Part shown: positions 11,873-26,084 of the stretch, piece by piece
How positions within the stretch are numbered: the first letter of the stretch is position 1
Layout of the letters: each line of letters opens with the position of its first letter
From: Membranipora membranacea
Lineage: Eukaryota; Bryozoa; Gymnolaemata; Cheilostomatida; Membraniporidae
Direction: 5' to 3'
Assembly: GCA_914767715.1 (NCBI GenBank)
Contig: OU612066.1
Span: 37,546,283-37,610,282 of the forward strand
DNA: 64,000 nucleotides
The notes under the pieces: generated by a model
The model's input: only the letters and a program-made list of their open reading frames with translations
What the model was told of the DNA's origin: nothing
Databases searched by the model: none
Made by a program: the position numbers and the translations under genes

Positions 11873-12670
11873 ATTATGACACTTATACTATGGCTGTAAA
11901 ATAACATAAAATATCACCAGTTATTTTTGAACATACATTTCATGTAAGGTAATGTGAGGGGTGGTTGTTTTCGTCTTACGCAATGGGTTTACATGAGGGG
12001 TTACAGTATTTAGTGCGATATGCAACGTAGCAGTGACTTTCTGAGGACTCGCAAAAAAGATACTGAATAGCTGTGCAGTCGTAGATAGATGTGGGGGTGG
12101 GGGTTGTTTCCGTGCGGTACATTGAGCTACTGTGATACGCAAAACACCTTTTCCGCTCATTACATTGCGATCCGTCCATCCGGAAATGGACAACTAGTAT
12201 CAGTCCGGCAAAGACCCCCCCCCCCCCGTGTCTCTACCTTAATATCACTTCTAAAGAACAAACTTTAGATCAAAATACACTACTATGTTTGTCTTATTTT
12301 CATCAGTTACTTACTGTAACCATGAATATAATACTTTATACATAATCCGTTATGGTTATGCAATGATAACTAAGTTCTATATGCAGCAGTGCAGCCTTGT
12401 ACCTTGGACTATAAATGTCATTTGGATGAGTGATTGGGTGGTTTTATATTTCCCCTTCAGATTGTATTATTCCACGTTTCTTCCTCAATCATAAATCATG
12501 GCACTTCCATTAGGAATGAATATAGCTGCAAACAAAAGGTATAAAAAAAACCTCAACCACAATCTCTCAACTAGCAGTTTTATTGTCACTATTCCACTGC
12601 TTGCCTAATTACCCGAAACATAAATTGTTGGAGCGACCATAAGTTTGCATTACTTTGTTGTTGTGTTGTC
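11873..12670. other. No recognisable gene
   Basis: Holds the presumed 5' flank of receptor gene 1 and a homopolymer C run near 12,216. No promoter element can be named with confidence. Confidence 0.4.
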
Positions 12671-15600
12671 ATGCTGATAGTAGGGATGTTTTCTACAGCA
12701 TACTCTTGTTCTTATCCGCTGTTATTATTGTCGACACTCTGTACAGCCAGTTCTGAAAATAGTGAGTCTTACATTTGTTTCATTGTGCATACATTAAGTC
12801 CTAGTTCAGTGCATCGGCGCACCCAGATCATGGACAGTATGGATTCAGTTCTTCTGCATCTAGTGTAGGGATTTAGACGCACCAGTTGGGATTCTGACAT
12901 GATCCAAGACTACCTCTCCATCAGGAAAGAGCTGTTCGTTAATAGAGTACCATACAATCCTTAATCAAACCCTTTCGCTTTGCAAAATAATGTTACAGCA
13001 TCACTTTACATGTCATATGTTGGTAATTGTTAGATTATCCATTTCATCTGTGTTTGATTCAAGCCACAAACTCATGTACGGAACTAAAGCAGAAGCGAGT
13101 TGTCAATGATGAAGAAGCTTTAAAGAATTATTTGTTTGAGTAAGTAAAACCCGGCCTGCGAGGGAATCTTCAGATTTTGAATTGCAGTATGTAGGAAGCA
13201 AAAGCAAAGAAAGAGTGTCAGTATTGAGTCATATTCACGCCTCATGGCCTCTTTGACAGATTAAACTTGTAGTAAGTTACATGTTGTCATCTTGATTTTG
13301 ATTGGACACCAGCTGGGTTATCCCTTTTCCTCCTAGGTTATGGGCATGTCAGTCTAGGTTGGCAACTTTAGTAATTTCTGGACTTTTATTTCTTGATTCC
13401 AGATACTATGACAGAGATATCCGGCCAGTGCACAATGTGAGCGACATAGTGAAAGTTGGCTTTGAATACTGGATCTTTGATATACAACTTGTAAGCTGTT
13501 CCTCTACATATTTGGGCACATATTACTGCAGCATTCTTAAGCATGACGTGCATTTGTCATTTATTAAGCTTCTCCGGTAATAAATATTTTTTTCCTACTT
13601 TCATGTATTGTCTCAAAGCCATGCATCTATTGATATCTTTATTGCTGGATGCCCATCCATTCTGTTTGGATCAAACCTTAAGTTGTATCTACGCCTGATT
13701 TTGCAGGATGAAGTCAATCAATACCTAACAAGTGAAGTTTGGATGCCTCACGTAAGTTGTCTCACATACCGAGGTACATTGAGCAGGTGCAGATTGGAGC
13801 AGTCTGTAGTAGAAATCCTCTAGTGGAAGACATTCTTTAACAGATCAGTTGCTGATATTTCTGTATTCCGACCATTTACTATACAGTTATTGCATTGAGC
13901 AGTACCTTAACAAATACAGTGATTTTCTACCACTGCTTGAGTTTGTCAATCCATAGGGTAACAAGGTTTTATTCATGGAGTTGAGCTCAATGCTTCCAAT
14001 CAGGTACCAGCTTTCATTCATATCAGAGCATGTTGTAGTCGTACTCACTCAGAGTAACTTTGCTGTTTTTCGATTGCAACAATCATTGACACTCTGTGTG
14101 CGTATCAGACTGTAATACAGTTTGGTTATTCAAGGAATGGATTGATGTAAGACTTCAGTGGAATCCCGCAGACTTCAGTGGAGTGAAAACATTGATTGTG
14201 CCTAATAAGATGATTTGGCTACCCGATACTATTATTTATTGGAGGTAAGGTAATATATAATCCATGGTAGGCCTACACTAGGATGATTAACCATCTCTTA
14301 AATTGACTCATCAACTATTTATAATATAATGACTCGTTTTTAGACGATATAACAAAAAAGACATGGGCAATATGTATTATAAAATATGCGATAAGTAGTT
14401 GCATTTTTAGACATTTGTGGTTTTCAAAAATTCAAACTATATCTATATATTCCTCTACTTCTTATTTTCCTCAAGCACAAGCGCAGAGTTCCTCTATGTG
14501 GACGGACATGAGAGAATAACAATTCACAGTGATGGCCTTGTGGAGTGGTGGCCTCCTGCAACACTGCATAGTTCCTGTACACTTGATGTCACATACTACC
14601 CGTTTGATTATCAACAATGTAACTTGACTATAGGAGCTTGGACCTACACTGATACTCAGGTATGAGTCCCTTGAGAAAAACGTGTGAACCGTGTTGGTAA
14701 GATGAGATAAAAATTGAAAAGATTAATGTGGAAATTCCACAGAATATAATCACTATATTATTACTATCCTCAACATTCCTTAATGCGTTTACCACTATAC
14801 AACAAACTAGAAATTATGAATCAAGTGGTCTTTAGAGGCCTTGACTAGTAAAAAAAGCTGCAGCTGCATAAAATGCCACAACCTTATCCTTCTTGGTATA
14901 TTTATGGTTTTAGGTGGAGTATTATCTGTTGAAAGGGAGCGCAATCATTTTTAAAAGGTATACCGAAAATGTTGCTTGGGAGGTTTTGAGCTCTAATATT
15001 TCGGTTGAAGATGATTACTACCCTTCCTTAGACAGATCTTTCTCTGTGATGAACGTTTCTTTGAATCTGAGAAGGAAGCAGCAATTCTATTGGATGCACA
15101 TACTTATTCCTTGCCTACTGCTTAATTTTCTGGGAGTTGGTATCTTCCTTTTTCCTGCTGGTGCCTCAGAAAAGATAGGCTTTGGCTGGGGTATCCTCTT
15201 AACTGTGTTTGTCTTCTCAATTCTCATAAATAGGAACATCCCAAAGACTTCGGACATCACGCCTGTCTTGAGTAAGTAGGTCCCATAATTATACACCCTT
15301 GATCACACTATATAATTGAAATTTAATTTCTTACATGTTTCTTCATCCTCTGAGGAACAAAAACTTCTGAATTTGATATCCGCGCCAAGAATACTAGATC
15401 AGGTTATTATACAGCCAAATATGCAATTGCATCGCAATAGACTAGGTATTCAAAGTGGTCCTTCATTTATGTCTTGATATTTCAGTACCAAATACACCAT
15501 GAGGTAGCCTACACATTAATCTTTGTTGTGTACGAGAACCATAAAGTGGAGAACAACACTCCCTACATCATTTTTAAGGCCTAGCAGTCTTCATATCCAT

Positions 15601-18600
15601 TTTGCTATTGCAGTTGTTTATCTGGTGGTATTAATGTCCATGGTAGCACTTTCTCTGATCTGCGCCATAGTCAGTGTGAATCTGGCCCGAAGAGACTCTC
15701 AGGCTATCCCTGTACCTGCATGGGTGGAAAGACTTTTCCTCCACAAACTCATAAAGCTGACACAGGTAGAAATATTATTTCTCTCTTGCGGGTTCTCCAA
15801 GTACATCAAGGTATCCCTAATATCGAATAAGGTCAATGCACCTGTGAACTGTGAATCAAATATTTAGACTCTGAATAACACAAAAATACACTTATAGTCT
15901 GCATGCCACTTTTGGGAGTCTGGTTGGGATGAGAATCACATAAACTAATAGTAATACTGTCGTTTAAGTGCATGTATATGGAATGAAGCTCAATGCTGTT
16001 AACGAGAAGGTAATGCAAGTGTTGATGTAGCCATTGAGAATATAATTGTAAAACGTTAAAAAATTTTTTGTTTTTTTTGGCATTCTAAATCATTTATGGG
16101 AAAATGTTTCACATTTAGTGCCAAAGCAAAAGACATTGCGAAAATGAAAGGATACTTACCGTGGCCCAGAAAGCCGGATAAAATTAAACTTATCTGCTGT
16201 GAATTTAATTTAAAAATGGCCTGAATTGAATTAAACATTCCAGTGAATTTAATCAAACTTTTCTGCATTAAACTTTTCTGCATCAAACTTTCAAGTTCTG
16301 CATCAAACTTTTCTCCTCTTAATCAAACTTTTCTACTCTGAATTAAAATTTTCTGTTCTGCATCAAACTTTTCTGTTCTGCATCAAATTTTTATACTCTG
16401 CATCAAACTTTTTGTTCTGCTGCATCAAACTTTTCTACTCTGAATCAAACTTTTCCGCTCCACTGATATCAACCACCCTATATACTATGTATTACTGTAT
16501 GCAGGTCCTCAATCTAGAAATTTGCCTCACAGAATATTTTGGTGCACATTTTGTTAGAAGGAAGATGAAAGATGAGTAACCAGCTATTTTTGGGCGTTCC
16601 CAGTACAAATATTTTATACCATACATGCAGGCTGTTATCCTCAGCTTTATAAACTACAAGTTTTTAATCAGGGAATTTCAATAATACACAGGTATAAGAA
16701 ATCAATACATTATAAATATTTGTTGAATTCCCAAATAGCTTTGACAGCAAATGGAAAATCCTTACAAGTGGGACCTTTTGTCGAATACAGTCACGATGAA
16801 ACTTCAATTTCATTTGTGTGCCTAACCACTACTTTTATCATACTTGTTTCGTTAGTCAGGAAACAAGCCTAGTTTTTGGGAACAAACTTTAATAGCGACC
16901 TTTACTATACTAAGGGCAACAGCTTATCACCAGCCCTAGACTGACTGGCCTCAGCCTTAAATCTTTCTTATACTATACAAAAAGGGAATTTTCATTGCTA
17001 TCTTACTACTGGTAAAGTCATAAAATCTATTCTTCCACTCATTACCAATAATCGATTTCCATGAAATTTCTATAATAACCAATATAACATTTAAAAATAA
17101 TGAAGCAATGTATGGACATTGTTTTCTGCTAGCTTGACAATATGAATTCTGCAGCAATCTAAGTGAGGTCACTACAAATAAATGGGCTTATGGTTTTGCT
17201 GGCCACAATCCTCACCCGAAAACCTAATTCATTCTGTTAGCACAAGTCTGACCTAATACCACAATTTCAAACAATTTGTCAAACTTTTAATTGATACTGA
17301 TACAAACATGACAATTCACACCAGTGGGTTGCTGCATAACCACACAGGAGATAATACTATTACTTTGATGATATGGACAGTTTTTACCTAGGTAATACAT
17401 ACAGATGTAATAATAGTATTCCAAGTGGTGCAGAGGTTTTTGCAAGGGCCAGCCTCTACTAGGGTAATTATTTTAGTAAGAGCAGGTGTCATGAAATAGA
17501 ATTGAGTCTGGTCAGATGCCAGCTCTTTGTTTTCTATGAGGTTTTATTGCTTTGCATCAGCAGAATGTTATACATTTTTTTAGCAATCTGATTCATACAT
17601 ACTCAGACTCATACATGATAATAGCTTAGCTTCAGCGTAAAGCCTAACGAAATTTGTGAAAGGATGGGTCCGAAGAGAATGAGACTTTTTGTCTGTTGAG
17701 GCAATCAACAATTTCTATGATGATACACTTTTCACATTTATGTGCTGGACGGGTTAAGAATCCAACATACATGAAGAAATAATAATCTGTCTAGAAAAGC
17801 AAACAGAGGGTCTCCCTGTATAAACCAGTTTAAATAGAGATTTCTGATATAGCTGTTCGAAATGTTTGGGAGAAACGTATTGTCCATGCTGTGTGACTGT
17901 GGCCTTGATAAAGACTGCCATGCAGTTCTATTGCAAATCATCAATGATGAATGGGGTTGTATCAGGAGTTGTCCTTTATAATTTAATATATTATTATTTA
18001 ATTTTAATTGTATTAAAAATTAAGATTTTTTGATATTTTTTTGTTTCAGTATATAGGTAAAACTTTTGGATTACTGAATATGTAGATCAATCGTAGTTAG
18101 CTGAAACCAATGAGTTTTTACAGAAAAAGGTCTCATCTGCTGCCTTTATGGCTTATATAAAACTTTGCAAAAGTATGGTCTCATCTGTAAATAATCAAGG
18201 GAGATTACTCCGAAAAACATAACCTCAATGAGGTTATGTGTTTCGGAGTAATCTCCCTTGAAATGAAAGCCTATTGACTATGAACTATTGGTAGACTGAG
18301 GACCTACATACAGCAATATATAATATAGGGTGGTTGATATCAATGGAACGGAAAAGTTAGGTTCAATCAAAGTAGAAAAGTTAGATTCAGAGTAGCCTAG
18401 AAAAGTTTGATGCAGAGTAGAAAAGTTTGATGCAGAGTAGAAAAGTTTGATGCAGAACAGAAAAGTTTGATGCAGAACAGAAAAGTTTGATGCAGAGAAG
18501 TTTGATAAAATTCAATGAAATGTTTAATTCAATTCAGGCCATTTTAAATTAAATTCACAGCAGATAAGTTTAGTTTTATCCGGCTTTCTGGGCCACGGTA

Positions 18601-19116
18601 GATACTGCAAAAGATCAAATAAAAGTTTATACCTTATAAGTGTAATGTGAATCGATGTGAATGGCCTAGGTACTGGTGCCGTGTTATTGGTTTGTTACGA
18701 TCTAAAATGACATGTTCAACTTAAAACTTGGAAGCTTTGATCCACAAATACCTCAAACCATTTATTGAGGTAGTGCAACAAACTTTTGGGCGAGTAAACT
18801 CATGACTTGATACTTAAATGATATATAGCATGAGCAGGTTTCTGTTTCCCAGTGAAAAACTTGTACCATATAACACCAATTCTGTAATTCTATGATTCAG
18901 ATGCCCAGATGTTGTTACCAGTCAGAAGAGATGAATAGACCTATCATGCTAGAAAGGATTGATGCCGACAATTTGAATGTCCAAATTCCCATCGAATGGA
19001 TGGAAATAGCTACAGTGTTAGATTCTCTGCTGCTCAGGCTTTTTATGATTCTATTTCTTGTTGTTCTGATTGTGTTACTTTCAATGGTACAAGTAGCAAA
19101 ACCATCTGAAACCTGA
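12671..19116 (+). CDS. Cys-loop receptor gene 1 (nicotinic receptor-like)
   Basis: Predicted subunit of a pentameric ligand-gated ion channel in the plasma membrane. The coding exons I infer are 12671-12761, 13064-13139, 13403-13490, 13707-13751, 14135-14244, 14476-14659, 14914-15271, 15614-15765 and 18901-19116. They join in frame to 439 residues. There is a hydrophobic N-terminal signal (about residues 1-27). The Cys-loop runs C171 to C185 with YYPFDYQQC. Loop A reads WLPDTIIYW and loop B GAWTY. M1 holds ILIPCLLLN, and M2 follows SEK at about 284-286. M4 lies in the last exon. The 45- and 110-base exons match the classic nicotinic receptor structure. Loop C has no vicinal Cys pair, so it is not an alpha-type ACh subunit by sequence. 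The M3-M4 loop is very short. Intron 8 is 3.1 kb and contains a foldback element. The first two exons are the least certain. Confidence 0.85.
16240..16460. repeat. CATCAAACTTTTCTGCTCTG minisatellite, left arm
   Basis: About ten imperfect units of 15-20 bases (GCATCAAACTTTTCT plus variable ends). This is the left terminal array of the 16157-18600 element. Confidence 0.9.
18196..18259. other. Long near-perfect hairpin
   Basis: Two arms of about 32 bases (starting CAAGGGAGATTACTCCG and ending CGGAGTAATCTCCCTTG) meet with essentially no loop and one mismatch. The hairpin lies inside the foldback element, close to its right array. Confidence 0.9.
18345..18510. repeat. AGAAAAGTTTGATGCAGAG minisatellite, right arm
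   Basis: About seven to eight units, the inverted counterpart of the array at 16240-16460. It lies within the right terminal repeat of the foldback element. Confidence 0.9.
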
Positions 19117-20561
19117 AGGGTTTCAGATCACATTAACAGATATTTTTATAGCTGATTTCCAACTATATTCATCCAATTATGCTTTTATGCCTTACTATTC
19201 ATTGTCATCCATGGTGACATGCCGGCGAAGGATGTCATTGAGCTATTGGATATGACCTGGTGCAGTGTATACATTATACAAAACCAGTTTTTACTGTCAA
19301 TAGGTACTAAATGTGATAGTGCATGATTACTGTTACAGAAACACAGGGTCACTTTTAGGGCATATGGTGATCCAAGGATCCCGATTCATAGTCTCATAAT
19401 ATTTGAATATATCTGATATTTTATAAGAATGTTTGCTGGAATGATTTTTGACTGTTTTGACTAGCATAAGCTGAATTTTCAGCCATATGAGCTTTAATAC
19501 CTGAATATAGAAAGTTTTAACACCTGAAACTTAAAGGAAATAAATAATATTGATATTTTCATCAATGAGGTATTCACTGGAATGGTTTTGAGAGTTCAGT
19601 TACGCTCTTCTATCAAACTGTGAGTGCAAGTAATGAATACTGACAGGGCAAAAGTTGTAGGAATCCTGAAATAACGTTATTAAGGGATTTACTGTTGAGG
19701 AGATATGAAGAAAGGTTCATCAGTTGCAGCAATATTATCATCCAACATTGTGATACATTAAAAAACAGAGTTTTGCAGCAAATTGATAAATATGATGATT
19801 GACCTTCATAAGATGTACTTCTTAACTTCAGCCTGCTGAGTCTGACCAGGACATGCTCTTGGTTTAGCATGATTGAAATGGAAACAACCCAAAATGGCTC
19901 TAGGCAGAAAATGGCCCTTGGCCAAAAACTTGAGTTCTCCACATGCTGAAACCTCTTTAAACTTTATTATTTAGTCGTTAAAAGTGAAGTACTTGGGTAC
20001 AAACATGGAATTTGAAACTTTCCCCAAAAGACGGACAGGTGTGATTTTTTAGGCATTCACGTCCCATACTCATGTAGGATTATACATCTCTATGCTTACC
20101 TCTTCAATCATTCTCAGATTCAAACGAGAAAGCACTATAAATATATATTCGCATCTCTAGGTTTGTCTGAAGCCTGCCACAGTTATGCATGTGGTGGTGT
20201 CTGGTGTTCCTATATAAAAAAAGTTTCATCGACCAATCTACTGGATAAACCTTCTCATGTAAAAATAACAAATTGATTGCTTTTCTCATATAATGGTGTG
20301 TATAACCAAGGACTGCATATTACTATTTACAATTATACAGTTGTAGTATAAATCAAACATCAATGCTAAGCTGACAGCAAACCAGATTCCTCAACAGAAG
20401 ATTTGGCACACAAAACAGATTAATGATGGTATTATGCTGCGATTATTATCATGATAGCTTCATCTACTAAATATAGAACTTCCTGCTCAGAATAGGAGTT
20501 TAAGTCATTCGGGACAAAGGATTTCACTGAGTAGTAGCAGTGTGCTTACTTTAGAAAAGCT
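19117..20561. other. Intergenic between receptor genes 1 and 2
   Basis: No additional exon, RNA or clear mobile element recognised. It should contain the gene 1 3' UTR and the gene 2 promoter, neither of which I can delimit. Confidence 0.4.
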
Positions 20562-23500
20562 ATGATCTTTGCTCTGGTGGTGACGCTTGTGGCATTTAGC
20601 AGTGGTATGGATCAATCTAGTCACTGCAGCGACATTCTAAAATGTAAGTAAAGTTCACTGAATAGGTTATCCTGTTTCAGATCCAGTCGATGGTCACAGT
20701 GTTGCCAAAATACCCAACAATACTAAAGGTCTTTTCCATTGTATTCTCCTGACATTACAATGAGGTCAGTTTTATAAAGCAAACCTACCTTTAGCCCATG
20801 CCAGTATGGTATAAACATATAAGGGATAGCCAGTTGAGCCTATTTTTACCTGTTTGCATTGATGTCTGCAGCCCAATAACAGGCCTGAAGCTTGATAGTC
20901 TTCCTGAGACATACCAATTTGATTCTTTCATATGTATGGAAGCAAACATGTCTACGCCGATATGCCTTAGAGTGTGAGCATGAGATTAATTTCGTGGCCA
21001 TGTTTGCAGTGGAACGCTGAAAATTGGCAGTCTTTCAGACTGTGTGACAATGAAACATGCGCTGATTGATTCACAATACGAATACTTTGGTTTTCAATGC
21101 TAGCGCGATGTGAAGCATCAGGGCCAGTTATTAAAATGTTGTACTAGCATTGTCCTTGGGTTCTAGTTGAAGACCTGTATGTTGCGCAGTGGTATGTGCA
21201 GCACAGCCTGTTGTAGCCTGGTTATATAATTATTATCTAGTGCACTGAACTTGCTCAAAAGTTGAATTGCCCATCATACTGATAACTGATTCTCACTCCC
21301 CTGTTCAACTACATTTCTATAAGGGACTTTGAGGGGTAAGATTACTGGGACTTGTATAATTACCTAGAGTTGCAAAAGGGTTATCACTTTGGGCAGTGAG
21401 AACCAACTTCATTTAACTTTGCTGCTGCTTCCATGCTTGCGGCAGTTTAAATGGGGCATTATGTCAACTGCAATGATGTTCAAACGTAAGTGCCGTCATG
21501 CTTGGTTAGGTTATTAGTTACTACATAGCTTCCCATCACATCATAATTTGGATATGGTTATGGATTCCAAGGAATAAGGCATTTTCAAAGATCAATACTA
21601 AATAAATATTTTCTGTGGCTTCTCTGTATAATGGGATAGACCCGAAATGCAAGCAAATCTGGTCAAGCTTAATCTAGATTTAGTCTCAAAAACTACTTGA
21701 TTTTTAATGTTGCCTTTCAATAATGCTTAAGGTCAGCAGAGCAGCTACAACAATGAGGAAGGTAGACTCATCAATGATCTATTCAAGTAAGTTTACCTCT
21801 CCTGGAAGTATACATATTCTTAAGGGCCAATAAATTTCACTGAATGAATGCTCTATGTCAAGGGCAACTCAAAGATGGACTCAAAAATTGATGTTCCTGA
21901 TCACATCAGTATGCATTATGTATTGGAATAAGATATGTTTGATTGCACAATTACACATAACCTACATTGCCATATCCTTACCTGGTCACAAGGTGACAAG
22001 AATAGAATTCAACATTTACATGTCGAATGTTTTTATCTCAGGACTTATAACAAGAATGTGAGGCCAGTTTTAGATTCAAATGAACAGCTGAAAGTTGGTG
22101 TAAAGTACAGACTTCTAAGCTTGAAATTGGTATGGATGTGCAAGATATTGTTTGTTGTATTCATCATTGTGTGGCAAATCTCCATATGGAGATGTTTGCA
22201 ATGTGAGTAAAGAGAACTTAAGATCTCCATGCGCTTGAGATTTTTTTTTAGACATTACGTTGTCTAACGTGCAAAGAAAGGAGTAAATGATATAATGAGA
22301 TGCAAAAAACTGTCCTTCATAGCCATTTGAGTACTTACTAACACACTTACATTATTCATATTCTGCAGGAGGAAGTGAACCAGATATTGACAAGCTCAAT
22401 CTGGATGCCACATGTAAGTATTTCTGATCGATTCACTCATACCAAGGAGTTAACTCCTTGCTTATACACACTAAATATAAAACTGAACATAGGAGCTATA
22501 TATGATAACCCATGCAAATCAACTTTATAAACGCCATAGAATAGGATCACCTTAATTGTGTTGTTGCTGTGTCTGTTTCCGTTGCCTTTGTTGTTGCTGT
22601 TGCCTATGGAAGTTGCTGCTGCTATCTTTGATGTAAGACTAAGCACCTCAAAAATAATGTGTGATAACCCAGACCAGACTCCATATTCAGCTAAAGTGAG
22701 GCACATAATTGTGGGTGATTTAACAACATTAGATTGTGCAATAATAGCAATGAAGCTATCATTGCTTTGGAGTTCTCAGTCCAGGCTTTTTATTGTCAAC
22801 TCTTCCTCTATCAGTTTTAATGGGATTTTAAGTTTGAAAATCGCTTACCTTCAGCAGCATCGTGCTATCAACTTATCAAGATTTTTTTAAGTGAAAAGTA
22901 ACATCAAGCTGTTCACTAGCTATCAAGTCTATTGCTATTTTTTATCAATAAAAAACATGTCATGTGGACTGTAAGTCAATCAGCTGTGAAAGCTGAGAAA
23001 TTATAGTCAATTATTTGTAACTGAGTGTTTTTTTTTCAAGTCTACCTGTTTTCTACAAACAATTTTATAAACAGCCTTGAACGGCTTGATGAAATATTTT
23101 TTTTATCACCTAAATTCATTTAAAACTTTTCAGTTTCATTTGAGGGCTGTAAGGTACAATATAAGCATTAGCATCAGCTAGGAACTGATCAGACTGCTGC
23201 TTTTGATGGGTGAAGCATAACCGAAAATAACAAGAGGCCAAATCGACATTGTAGCTCATCCCTACACTTTTCTCCTCTGAGTAATGGTAGATGGAATGAG
23301 CCTCAAAGTGGATCCGTGAAATATTTGATTGATGGACGGTGAGAGATTTTGCATTTTTTAAATACAAGATGGCTTTGGGTTCCACTGCCATAATAATTCG
23401 ATCCAAATCAAGGGATTATCAATCATCAGGTGTAGCAGCAAGCCATTGTAACTGTGGATGATGGAACATCTGTGTTTCATTTCATTTTTAATTATTTTCT

Positions 23501-25325
23501 TGTATTCATGTTTCAGAAATGGATAGATCAGACGCTGCAGTGGGATCCAGCAAACTATACTGGTATTGATATGCTGGTCGTCCCTAATAAACTGGTCTGG
23601 CTTCCAGATACTATGCTCTACTGGAGGTAAGCTTTGTACCACTCTTCTAATTATGCTACCTTGTTATTGATTGGTATCTAATTTTTATCAAGAGACATGT
23701 ACAAACACTGGTTTTCTTTTTCTTTCTTTAGCACAGTAAGAAAGTTTTTATATACTGATGCTGACGATATGGTCACCTTACACAGTGACGGTACTGTGGA
23801 GTGGTGGCCTCCAGCAGTGCTGAAGAGCTCATGTGTCATTGATGTGACATACTTCCCGTTTGATTACCAGCAGTGTTCCCTTACCCTGGGGGCGTGGTCA
23901 TACAGGACACACCAGGTAAGTGATGCATCAGCACTATAAGCACCAACCGATAAATGTATCACCATCCTCCAGACAAAAGTTGTGTTGTCCTAAATCTCAA
24001 GCACGGCGCAGTGTGCCTCAATGTAAAAATTTGAGTCTTAAGTGTGTAAGATCAGTGAACTACCTTTGATATTGGTGTGTGCTCAATCAAGTGTGAAAAG
24101 TAAATAGTTTGGATGGGTGGGGCTGAGTGTTTGGTGTGAAATCTTCCTTCTATCATATTTCTGTCACTCTTCTTCTACACTAATATAACAACATAGTTGT
24201 AGTTGGAGTAACGCTGTTAATAGCAACAAATTTATTTTGGTAGGTGGACTACTACCTCTATGAAAGTGAAGTATTGGTAGACAGATTCTCTGAGAACGTA
24301 GCCTGGGATGTCACCAAATTATCAATCAATCAAAGTTATGATTTCTATCCTTCAGACTATAACTCCTCAAACCTGGATTCCTTTTCGTTTATCAATGTGT
24401 GCATGACTCTCAGAAGAAAGTCACGCTTCTATTGGCTGTATATACTGATTCCTTGCCTAGTGCTCAACACGATGGGGATTGGTATCTTCATCTTTCCTGT
24501 TGGTACCAAAGAGAAGGTGAGCTTCGGATGGGGTATACTACTGATCCTGTTTGTCTTCACACTGGTGGTACACGGGATTTTACCAAAGACTTCTGATTAT
24601 GTACCGTTGTTGGGTGAGCATGAACAATATCTTGAACACTTTTTACAAAAACTTCTGCAGCAATATATTTAAGTGAAATCCATAGTGGGTACTTAGAGAG
24701 TTTGGAGCTTATCTGCCTCTTGCTATATTGATACATATATGTGTTGAGCATTCAACATGGGCCAAAAACCTTTGAGCCTTTCTTTGATTTTTTCAGGTGT
24801 TTATCTAAACTTGTTAGTGACAATGATAGCATCATCGGTTCTCTTGGCAATCCTTGGAATAAACCTGTCCAGTAGAACACCAGAGCTCAGACCAGTACCA
24901 GAATGGGCAAGGAGCTTGTTTATCAATAAACTCTCCAAAATCTTCAAAACCAAGCTGTTTGCGAAGGTAAGATTTGTTATGTGGTGACTTTTGATGCTGA
25001 TTACTTCTCAATCAATCGTATGACATTGACATTCATTGGCCTGTTGAGACTCACTTGCAATCAAAAATTTGAAAGACATACAATACAACCACAATGATAT
25101 TTGTAGTGTGTGAGGTGCAGGCCTCAGAATGATGATACAGGCGCTATTCCTCTCCAAGAAAGAAACGGCAATGCAAACAACTCTCAACAAGCAGAAGTGA
25201 ATGAATGGATACAGATAGCCACAGTGCTGGACGGACTAATCTTACGCATATTTCTTGTTCTTTATGTACTAGCAAACACTGCTCTCCTACTAGTGATACC
25301 AGTAGCTCAGAGTTATAGCCATTGA
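20562..25325 (+). CDS. Cys-loop receptor gene 2 (nicotinic receptor-like)
   Basis: Predicted ligand-gated channel subunit of 440 residues. The inferred exons are 20562-20643, 21732-21786, 22042-22129, 22369-22413, 23517-23626, 23732-23915, 24244-24613, 24797-24966 and 25107-25325, in frame throughout. It starts with a signal peptide ([12 protein letters not shown]). Loop A reads WLPDTMLYW, and the Cys-loop C161-C175 carries YFPFDYQQC. Loop B is GAWSY and the pre-M1 segment is ENVAWDV. M1 has [10 protein letters not shown], and M2 reads [17 protein letters not shown]4 is followed by the tail PVAQSYSH. Loop C lacks the CC pair. Exon phases equal those of genes 1, 3 and 4. Its last-exon acceptor region (ATGATATTTGTAG) is nearly the same as in genes 3 and 4, so it is closer to them than to gene 1. 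Confidence 0.92.
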
Positions 25326-26080
25326 ATCAATTTTTGTTGACATGGACTGAGAGGTTTTCATCATTTAATTCAATTCATTCAATTTTTAACATAATTTTTA
25401 GTAACCATTTTATCATTTTATATTTTACTGCTAACTACCTTTTCTAGTGGAATTCACTCCAGTACATCACACTGCTGATTTTAGGAGCAACAAAATAAAT
25501 ACATACATACAATGTATAATGTTTCTGAAGATATTTAATATCATCATAAATCAAGTTTGAAATCTCGCTATCGGTTAGAAAATAGTCATGGCCAGTAAAA
25601 TAACACAGGTATGGGTTATTCTTTCTCATGGCGATATTGATGACGTAAATTAAAACCCAACCAAATGAGATAATGCATGAACATCATTTACCAAGCTATT
25701 TTAAACCTCTAAGCACTTATAGAATTTTAATAATTAATAATAATCTCAAGATCTGTTTAGCGGTCTGACTAAAATGTCAATTTTATTACCATGTCTACTT
25801 CATCTTTTTTTTTTGTATTAAAACAAATACCAATATTTAGCTGACAGCTGCTCTATTAAATACTCCAGTTGTGACCAGCCTTTCCACTCCGTTCAGTCTT
25901 TATCTTTCAGTAGGCCATGTGAAAAGGCAAATTAAATTTTACAGCAAACCTAAAAGAGAAGAGGGTTAGTTTGGTATATTTGGGATATGACCATTTATTT
26001 ATGACATTCATCTTAATTTGATATCAAAGACCAGATCAACCAGGGATGTAAGATTTTCCTGATTAGCAGCAAGGCGTTGA
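25326..26080. other. Intergenic 3' of receptor gene 2
   Basis: AT-rich. Possible 3' UTR, no recognisable gene. Confidence 0.4.
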
Positions 26081-26084
26081 ATTC

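Larger units (their letters stand above)
16157..18600. mobile_element. Foldback-type element in intron 8 of receptor gene 1
   Basis: The outer termini are inverted repeats starting TACCGTGGCCCAGAAAGCCGG (left) and its reverse complement (right, ending at 18600). They are flanked by GATACT at 16151-16156 and 18601-18606, which looks like a 6-base target duplication. Each arm is about 310-370 bases and includes an array of roughly 19-20-base units around AAAGTTTGATGCAGAGTAG. The 1.8 kb interior has no recognisable transposase. Long inverted repeats made of minisatellite units are typical of Foldback elements. Confidence 0.8.

Noticed and set aside
19613-19942. 109-codon open frame on the minus strand
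   Set aside because: No recognisable domain, no splice or promoter context, and the plus strand is also nearly open there, suggesting compositional chance.
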